This document shows positions 55,011-61,887 of a stretch of DNA of 64,000 bases, in pieces (within the stretch, counting starts at the first letter, position 1; every line of letters begins with the position of its first letter). Below the pieces are notes generated by a model that saw nothing but the letters and a program-made list of their open reading frames with translations, was not told the DNA's origin and did no database searches. Origin of the DNA: Mariannaea sp. PMI_226. Its lineage: Eukaryota > Ascomycota > Sordariomycetes > Hypocreales > Nectriaceae. The DNA is taken from assembly GCA_024336345.1 (NCBI GenBank), contig JANFOG010000019.1, forward strand, positions 425,189 through 489,188. Direction: 5' to 3'. Both the position numbers and the translations under genes were made by a program.

Positions 55011-56743
55011 TTAGGGTTTGGATTGGGGTTAGTATTACTATATAAAGCTTGTTTGCTCTAGTGTTTTTAGTTTTCTATCTTACATTATAATATTCTAGAA
55101 AATAGATAGAATTCAAAAGGTAAAAAGGAAAGTATAAAGGAAGAAATATAAAAGAGAAGAATAGAGAAAGGAAAATATATAAAGAGAAAAGACATATAGG
55201 AAAGAAAGGTATATAATAAAGGAAGATATATAGAAAAGGAAGGTATATAGAAAAGGAAGGTATATAGGAAAGGGATATATAGGAATGGAAGATATAGGGA
55301 GAACCTAGCGAAAGGGTCTAGAAAGGGGAGCTATTCTGGGTGGGGGCCGGAATGATAGAGACTGCAGAGGAGGCTCGAGTCTTAGTTAGAATAAGACCAA
55401 TAGAGGTATCAAGCCAGCTAGCTATAGAAGGCTCCAATAGCTCTTGAAGCTTCTTATAGGTTTTGGCTGTTTCCTTCTCCATAAGACCTCCAGCAGAAAA
55501 GACCAAGGGATGAAAATATCTGCCTAAACAGGCATATTTCCTTCTTTTATCTTCTGCTGCTTTGGAAAGGGTCTTGTGGGCTTCTTCTTTAGCTGAAATA
55601 GCTGAAATAGCCACGACCTTAATATTGTAGAAATATTGGCTATTCCCTAGTGAAGCGGCGAAGTCTGGTCGGCGGTCCGTTTCCCGGATATGGGGCTCCA
55701 ATTCCACAGCTAGGTTAGTCTTGCAAGAAAGGGCGTTTTTAAAGGCATAGACTATTTGGTTGTGGCGGGAGGTCCATTTCCTATTGGCTGCTTTACACAC
55801 ATCTTCGTGGTTGTGGCTAGCTAGGCTGCCGCATTTGCTGCAGCTATTCCCTATAGAAACAGTAGATAAAAGGAAGCGATTCCTTATAGCTTCGGTGGCT
55901 TCTGGGTCTGCAAGGGTATGTTGTTTTTGGGTAGGCAAGACCCCAAGCCACTTACAGCTTAGATAGCTACTGTTTTCTAGTAGGGCAGGCAGCTGGGCGG
56001 CTGGAAGAGTGTTTTCTAGTCTCTCGAGTCGTTCCTTATTGCTAGCTGCTAGGACTTCTTGGGCAGTTGGAATCGGGCTAGTTTCGGGACCGAAAGGCGA
56101 GCTATTTGGTAGGGAAAAACTGGGGGCTATATTGGCTATAACCTTCCTAGCTGTTTCCTTAGCTGCTTGATATAGCCCGTTGGCTAGGTCCTTATGTATA
56201 GGGATTCCGAAGCCCCCATTCCTAGCCGGCAGGGCTATTAGGTCCGGGTTCAAGACTGGAAGCTGATCTCCTGGGCCCCTAGAAGCTAGCTGCTGTAAGG
56301 CTCCTTCTATAGCCTTATCAGCTGTTTCCCATAGGTCTTCCAAGCATAAGGGATTTAGCTGTCTAAGGAGGTGTCTTAGAAGAAGGTGAATACTGCCTCT
56401 TAGCAATAGTAAGCTATGCTGTTTAGGCAGTTCCAAAACGGTGTCTATAGTCTTCTTTAGAAGGGATATTCTATTGGATAGAAAATTCCTTCTAGAGGCT
56501 ACAGGGCCTATATAGGAGCCTAGGATAGCTGTTCCTTCTGACCTTAGCTGCTGGATGCTTGTTTCCTTGCTTTTCCGTAGGTTCAGTTGGAAGGGTGACT
56601 GTTGGAAGATTCGTTCTGCAGTTTCTAGCGTTTTGCCTTCTTCCTTATCTAAGGAATAGACATCATCTAGATAGGCCACAAAGGTTGACCCTGGAAGAGC
56701 TGCCGCAAGGGCCTCTAATAGGGGGCGAAAAGCTAGTGAAAAT
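55011..56743 (-). mobile_element. LINE copy 2, 5'-truncated
   Basis: It shares the 3' end (TTAGGGTTTGGATTGGGG on the plus strand at 55011), the purine-rich 3' region and the C-terminal coding half of copies 1 and 3. It stops at 56743 inside the reverse-transcriptase domain, where the 3' end of copy 3 begins. This is the usual result of incomplete reverse transcription. Confidence 0.92.
55318..56743 (-). pseudogene. LINE polyprotein, C-terminal 475 codons (copy 2)
   Basis: The frame is open from the truncation point (FSLAFRPLLEAL, equivalent to about residue 573 of copy 1) to the normal C-terminus. It includes YLDD, the CCHC knuckle and the PD...D-x-K nuclease motif. It lacks the zinc fingers and the first half of the reverse transcriptase. 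It differs from copy 1 by scattered substitutions (for example VEL-IRETDRRPDFAASLG) but has no stops, so the truncation is recent. There is no start codon of its own. Confidence 0.88.
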
Positions 56744-57054
56744 AGGGTTTGGATTGGGGTTAGTATTACTATATAAAGCTTATTTGCTCTAGTGTTTCTA
56801 GTTTTCTATCTTACATTATAGCATTCTAGAAAATAGATAGAATTCAGAAAATAAAAAGGAAATATAAAAAGAACAAAAATAAAGAAAGAAGATATATAGA
56901 AAAGAAAGGTATATAAGGAAGGATAGTATATAGAAAAGGAAGGTATATAGAAAAAGGAAGATATATAAAAAAGGAAGATATATAGAAAAAGAAGGTATAT
57001 AGAAAAAGGGATATATAAAAATGGAAGATATAGGGAAGACCTAGTAAAGAGGGA

Positions 57055-60000
57055 CTAGAAAGGGGAGCTGTTCCGGGTGGGGGCCGGAATGATGGAAACT
57101 GCAGAGGAGGCTCGAGTCTTAGTCAAAATAAGGCCAATAGAGGTATCAAGCCAGCTAGCTATAGAAGGCTCCAATAGCTCTTGAAGCTTCTTATAGGTTT
57201 TAGCTGTTTCCTTCTCCATAAGTCCTCCAGCAGAAAAGACTAAGGGATGAAAATATCTGCCCAAACAGGCATATTTCCTTCTTTTGTCTTCTGCTGCTTT
57301 GGAAAGGGTCTTGTGAGCTTCCTCTCTAGCTGAAATAGCTGAAATAGCTACGACTTTAACATCATAGAAATACCGGCTATTTCCTATAGAGGCAGAAAAG
57401 TCAGGTCTGCGGTCAGTTTCCCGGATATGGGGCTCCAATTCCACAGCTAGATTAGTCTTGCAAGAGAGGGCGTTTTTAAGGGCATAGACTATTTGGTTGT
57501 GGCGGGAGGTCCATTTCCTATTGGCTGCTTTACACACATCTTCGTGGTTATGGCTAGCTAGGTTGCCGCATTTGCTGCAGCTATTCCCTATAGAAACAGT
57601 AGGTAAAAGGAAGCGATTCCTTATAGCTTCAGTGGCTTCTGGGTCTGCAAGGGTATGTTGTTTTTGGGTAGGCAAGACCCCAAGCCACTTACGGCTTAGA
57701 TAGCTACTATTTTCTAGTAGGGCAGGCAGCTGGGCAGCTGGAAGGGTGTTTTCTAGTCTCTCAAGCCGTTCCTTGTTGCTAGTTGCTAGGACTTCTTGGG
57801 CAGTTGGGATCGGGCTAGTTTCGGGACCAATAGGCGAGCTATTTGGCAGGGAAAAGCTGGGGGCTATATTGGATATAACCTTCCTAGCTGATTCCTTAGC
57901 TGCTTGATATAGCCCGTCAGCTAGGTCCTTGTGTATAGGAATTCCGAAGCCCCCGTTCCTAGCCGGCAGGGCTATTAGGTCTGGGTTCAAGATTGGAAGC
58001 TGATCTCCCGGGCCTCTAGAAGCTAGCTGCTGCAAGGCTTCTTCTATTGCCTTATCAGCTATTTCCCATAGGTCTTGGAGGCATAAGGGATTTAGCTGTC
58101 TAAGGAGATGTCTTAGAAGAAGGTGGATACTGCCTCTTAGCAATAGCAAGCTATGCTGTTTGGGTAGTTCCAAAACAGTCTTTATAGTCTTCTTTAGAAG
58201 GGATATTCTATTGGATAGAAAATCTCTTCTAGAAGCTATAGGGCCAATGCAGGAGCCTAGGATAGCTGTTCCTTCTGATCTTAGCTGCTGGATGCTTGTT
58301 TCCTTGCTTTTCCGTAGGTTCAGTTGGAAAGGTGACTGTTGGAAGATTCTTTCTGCAGTCTCTAGTGTTTTGCCTTCTTCCTTATCTAAAGAATAAACAT
58401 CATCTAGATAAGCCACTATAGTTGACTCTGGAAGAGCTGCTATAAGGGCCTCTAATAGGGGGCGAAAGGCTAGGGAAAATAGCAAGGGGCCAAAGGGATC
58501 TCCCTGTCTGACTCCTTGGGCAGAGGCTATAGCTATTCCCCCAGCTGTTAGTAAGAGGCTAGCTTGATTGTATGCCCAACGAGCTGCTCTATATAACGCA
58601 GGGGCATATTTAGCTACAGCAGCTGCTATAGCAGCCCGATCTGTGTTGTTAAAGGCGTTATATATATCCAAGGAAGACATATAGGACCAATTGCCGCTAT
58701 ATATAGCTTCTTCCATAAGGAAAATAGCAGGTTCTACGCCTCCTGGGGTATTCACACCTAGCTGGTTAGGCAGAAGCATGTTTGGGTTATATAAAGTAAT
58801 AAGGATAGCTCTCATAGCTAGCCTATATACCATACAACCTATAGCTATAGGTCTGACTCCCCCATCGTCCTTTTGCAAGCCTATAAGACGGGCTGCACAC
58901 AGCAGGTCCGATCCAGGGGCTGTTCCTTGGCGGATCATATCTGCTAGAAGGCGTAGGAAGCTGAGGAAGGAAGTGTCCCTAGCTGCTATATCTAGCAGGG
59001 GCCGGGTCCACCCGGACAGGCCGGGGGCTTTTTCCCTAGATATAGAAGCTAGGGATTTTTGGATAGCTTCTATAGTAATAGACTGGCCAGGACTAGGTCG
59101 GGCTCCTTGGAACGGGTTGTCCGGACCTATAGGATGTTTTTCCCGTAATAGGTCAAGGGTTTCCTGGGTCTCAGGAGCCAAGGGGGCAGAGTCATATAGA
59201 GCTCTAGCTGCCTTACCTACATAGCCTTTTTCTAGGAATCGAATCGCCTGCGTTACGGGATCGGATTGTGGCCAATTTGGTAAGGATTCTATAGCTTCTG
59301 GGACATCTGGGCGGTCTCTTGGATATGCCCTCAAGGTTGGTCCAAATTGGCCGGCTTTATATGCTATAGCTATTACCCTAGGCAATAGTAGCAGGTCCAG
59401 CAGGGCCTTTTCAGACGGTCTTCTAAGGAATGCCTCAGCACACCTTTTGCTAGCTTGGGTGACTAGAGCTGTATGTCTTGCATGTAGCTTTTTCTCTAGA
59501 ATAGGTACCTTAGAGTAGGCGATAAGGGCCCGAACTGATCGCTTTTCTAGTAAGGGTTCTAGGACCTTCCGGTGCCTAGCTTCTAGAGAGTCTTCTTGGA
59601 ATAGAAGATCCAGGTCTCCGGGTTCTATAGGAAGGTTAGGGATTTCTGCTGTTTCCACTGACCTTCCTATATTGGATATAGAAGGCAGGGAACTGCTAGA
59701 GGCAGCCCTATTCCTGTTGGTCCTAGCCGGGGCCCGGGCCCGGGCGTGAGACGGGTCCCGGGCCCGGGTGTGAGACGGAGCCGGGGCTAGGGACGGAGAC
59801 CTAGGTTGGTAGCTAGTGGGGTCAAAAGCTGTGGAAACGGAAGAGTCGGACCCGCTAGAAATGCTATATGTTCGTTGTCGAATAGCCGGGCGTTCGGTGG
59901 TCGGGCTAGGTGTCCGGGCGAGCCGTTTCCTATTGGTTGGGATGCTGAAGGCTCTAGTCCTTTGGATCCTTCTGGGCCTATCTGGGTCTATTGCCCTAGG

Positions 60001-60222
60001 CAAAGTTGATATATTTGAGGATCCTTGGATTCCATGAACCTTAGCTAGATGGGTCTGTATGCCATGTTTGCCTTTGCAAGCTGTGTGGCAATTAGGGCAT
60101 GTGGAAAGGTTAAAAGGCTGAAGCTGTAAGTCTGTATATGCCTCGGTGGGGTGTTTCTTCCGGATATGCTCAAGCATATTGGAATAGACACCCGGGCAGG
60201 TCGGGCACGGCAGGTGGGGCAT
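57055..60222 (-). CDS. LINE polyprotein: zinc fingers, reverse transcriptase, restriction-like endonuclease (copy 3)
   Basis: The 1,055-residue frame is uninterrupted. It has the same domain order and catalytic residues as copy 1 (two N-terminal C2H2 fingers, YLDD, CCHC knuckle, RPDF...DVK nuclease). Differences cluster in the N-terminal fingers (CPTCPGVYSNMLEH against CPTCPGHYADMLDH), the likely target-recognition part. An eight-residue duplication lies in the Arg/Ala-rich linker (PSHTRARD / PSHARARA), produced by a DNA repeat near 59735-59775. The rest is nearly identical to copy 1. Together with copy 1 this is a plausible source of active protein. Confidence 0.92.
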   Translation of the reverse strand: MPHLPCPTCPGVYSNMLEHIRKKHPTEAYTDLQLQPFNLSTCPNCHTACKGKHGIQTHLAKVHGIQGSSNISTLPRAIDPDRPRRIQRTRAFSIPTNRKRLARTPSPTTERPAIRQRTYSISSGSDSSVSTAFDPTSYQPRSPSLAPAPSHTRARDPSHARARAPARTNRNRAASSSSLPSISNIGRSVETAEIPNLPIEPGDLDLLFQEDSLEARHRKVLEPLLEKRSVRALIAYSKVPILEKKLHARHTALVTQASKRCAEAFLRRPSEKALLDLLLLPRVIAIAYKAGQFGPTLRAYPRDRPDVPEAIESLPNWPQSDPVTQAIRFLEKGYVGKAARALYDSAPLAPETQETLDLLREKHPIGPDNPFQGARPSPGQSITIEAIQKSLASISREKAPGLSGWTRPLLDIAARDTSFLSFLRLLADMIRQGTAPGSDLLCAARLIGLQKDDGGVRPIAIGCMVYRLAMRAILITLYNPNMLLPNQLGVNTPGGVEPAIFLMEEAIYSGNWSYMSSLDIYNAFNNTDRAAIAAAVAKYAPALYRAARWAYNQASLLLTAGGIAIASAQGVRQGDPFGPLLFSLAFRPLLEALIAALPESTIVAYLDDVYSLDKEEGKTLETAERIFQQSPFQLNLRKSKETSIQQLRSEGTAILGSCIGPIASRRDFLSNRISLLKKTIKTVLELPKQHSLLLLRGSIHLLLRHLLRQLNPLCLQDLWEIADKAIEEALQQLASRGPGDQLPILNPDLIALPARNGGFGIPIHKDLADGLYQAAKESARKVISNIAPSFSLPNSSPIGPETSPIPTAQEVLATSNKERLERLENTLPAAQLPALLENSSYLSRKWLGVLPTQKQHTLADPEATEAIRNRFLLPTVSIGNSCSKCGNLASHNHEDVCKAANRKWTSRHNQIVYALKNALSCKTNLAVELEPHIRETDRRPDFSASIGNSRYFYDVKVVAISAISAREEAHKTLSKAAEDKRRKYACLGRYFHPLVFSAGGLMEKETAKTYKKLQELLEPSIASWLDTSIGLILTKTRASSAVSIIPAPTRNSSPF

Positions 60223-60282
60223 GTTGCCGGGCCCGGGTGCCGGGCGGGGCGGGGCGACTATATTCCGTAGGAATAGCTATAG

Positions 60283-60790
60283 CAGTTATATTTGTGACGG
60301 AAAAAGCAGCTATGTTCGTGACGGAAAAAGCAGCTATATTTGTGACGAAAAGGCAGCTATATTCGTGACAAAAAGGCAGCTATATTCGTGACGGAAAGAG
60401 CAGCTATATTCCTTATAAGAAAGGAGGCAAGGAAGCTATATAGGGCGAAAGTTCAGATCTTTTATCCTGGATGTGTGGGAGGCTCTTTGCGATATGGTCA
60501 TATAGTGAAGAGCCTTCCACATATCCATTATTTTTGCCTCTATAGGTCCTTTGTTCAAGTCCCGGTCCGGGCAGCCTTTTTTATAAAAAGCAGCTATTTT
60601 TGTGATGGAAAAAGCAGCTATGTTCAAGACGAAAAGGCAGCTATATTCGTGACGGAAAAAGCAGCTATATTCGAGACGAAAAGACCGGGAAAACAGCGGC
60701 TATATTTGTGACGGAAAAAACGGCTATGTTATGCAGCCGTGTCTGTGACGAAAGGGCGGCTATGTTCCTCAGGGGTCGGGGCAGCTATAT
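60283..60790 (-). repeat. 24-bp minisatellite in LINE leader (copy 3)
   Basis: Units of GCAGCTATATTCGTGACGGAAAAA (plus-strand reading, 22-24 bp) form two blocks, about 60283-60415 and 60590-60790, with over ten copies in total. Copy 1 has only two or three degenerate units at the matching place (42200-42250). About 170 bp of unrelated sequence separates the two blocks. Confidence 0.85.
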
Positions 60791-61284
60791 TCTGCTGGGG
60801 GCAGAAAGGGCAGCCTGTATCTAGGAAAGCTGCTAGCTATAGTAGGACCATTTGATCTAATGGTCTATGACTAGGGAAGCCAGTTACTATAAGCCAGTGG
60901 TAGCTATAGCTTCTATCCGTCCGGAAGGGAAGGAAACCGGGGACGTTAGTCAGCGGTAGCAATAGCTATATCTAGTCGGGGGGACTAGAAACCAGGGGTA
61001 GTAAGTGGGATCTTTTGGTCAAACGGCTAGCGAAAGGGTGGATATAGGGTAGCTAGGATATCTATGTAGAAGAAAGTCTCTAGCAGGCCCAATAGGCAAG
61101 GGAAAAAATAGGAAAAAATATCCTAAATATCCTCTTAAAAAGCTCTATAAGAATATTCCAAAGGGAATAAAATAGAGAAAAAGGTCCTATAGAAAATAGG
61201 AAAAAAGGTCTTATAAAGAGAAAGCTAGTAAACCAGGTTGTGGGAAAGCTAGCCAAAAGTGGGACTCTCAGACTGATGCTTAGA

Positions 61285-61367
61285 CTGACCCTAAGACTGA
61301 CCTAAAGGCTGACCCTAAGACCGACCCTATGTCTGACCCTATGTCTGACCCAAAGCCTGACCCTAAG
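61285..61367 (-). repeat. 12-bp telomere-like repeats at LINE 5' end (copy 3)
   Basis: Seven units on the plus strand (CTGACCCTAAGA, CTGACCTAAAGG, CTGACCCTAAGA, CCGACCCTATGT, CTGACCCTATGT, CTGACCCAAAGC, CTGACCCTAAG). In element sense they read CTTAGGGTCAG. Confidence 0.88.
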
Positions 61368-61499
61368 TGAGGTTAAGGAAAAGGTAGGGAAAAGAGGGAG
61401 AAAAGGGAAGGAATATCTAAGGGGGCTAAAGGAAGGATAGGTCTAGCATATAGAGTATGGCGACCTTTCAGTGAAAGGTCATACCCTGGCTAAGGTTAA

Positions 61500-61580
61500 G
61501 GGGTACCTCGCACAGCAAAATTTGCGGGGGAAATGACATGGCTTGGTGGCTTGTTTCAATGTTAGGTAAAGTGAAAGGTG
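61500..61580 (+). mobile_element. Mariner-related fragment
   Basis: About 80 bases match the start of the mariner remnant at 27356-27430 (ACCTCGCACAGCAAAATTTG, then ACATGGCTTGGTGGCTTG), with scattered differences. No transposase motif follows. Confidence 0.6.
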
Positions 61581-61729
61581 ATTTCAGTGAAAGGGAAAAA
61601 GCTGATTGGTGTAGGAGAATAATAGTGGAGTCAGAAGTTGGCGAGGGAAAAAGCAAAATAGCTATGATTATGATTACAGTACATTTCGGTATTCAAAAGG
61701 AGGCAGGTATAAATAAATAGATGAAAGAA

Positions 61730-61750
61730 ATAGATAGATAGATAGATAGA
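61730..61750 (+). repeat. GATA tetranucleotide microsatellite
   Basis: Five consecutive TAGA units. A second simple run, (TA)n interrupted by TGTATG, lies at 61844-61872. Confidence 0.9.
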
Positions 61751-61887
61751 TGGATATTCCAATAGAGGTATACCCTTCTTCCCCCTCTTCCCTTAATACA
61801 TCCATCTCCCAGACTATACAGCAGCAATCCCTCTAATGCTCATATATATATATATATATGTATGTATATATATCAATAACTGATAAT

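Larger units (their letters stand above)
56744..61367 (-). mobile_element. LINE copy 3, full length, joined head to tail to copy 2
   Basis: The 3' end (AGGGTTTGGATTGGGG on plus) abuts the truncated 5' end of copy 2 at 56743/56744, with TAG shared by both. The 5' end at 61367 is marked by seven 12-bp repeats. The leader (60223-61284) is longer than in copy 1 because it contains extra 24-bp units, but is otherwise closely similar. The internal frame is intact. Confidence 0.9.
61368..61887. other. Spacer with a mariner scrap and microsatellites
   Basis: Holds a fragment similar to the mariner 5' region (61500-61580), a GATA run and a TA run. The last 100 bases form the leader of the helicase-like gene. 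Confidence 0.6.

Noticed and set aside
60520..60590. TTGTTCAAGTCCCGG resembling a tRNA T-arm (B box) in the LINE leader
   Set aside because: No cloverleaf can be folded: no matching 5' acceptor strand, D-arm or anticodon arm. Low-confidence chance match.
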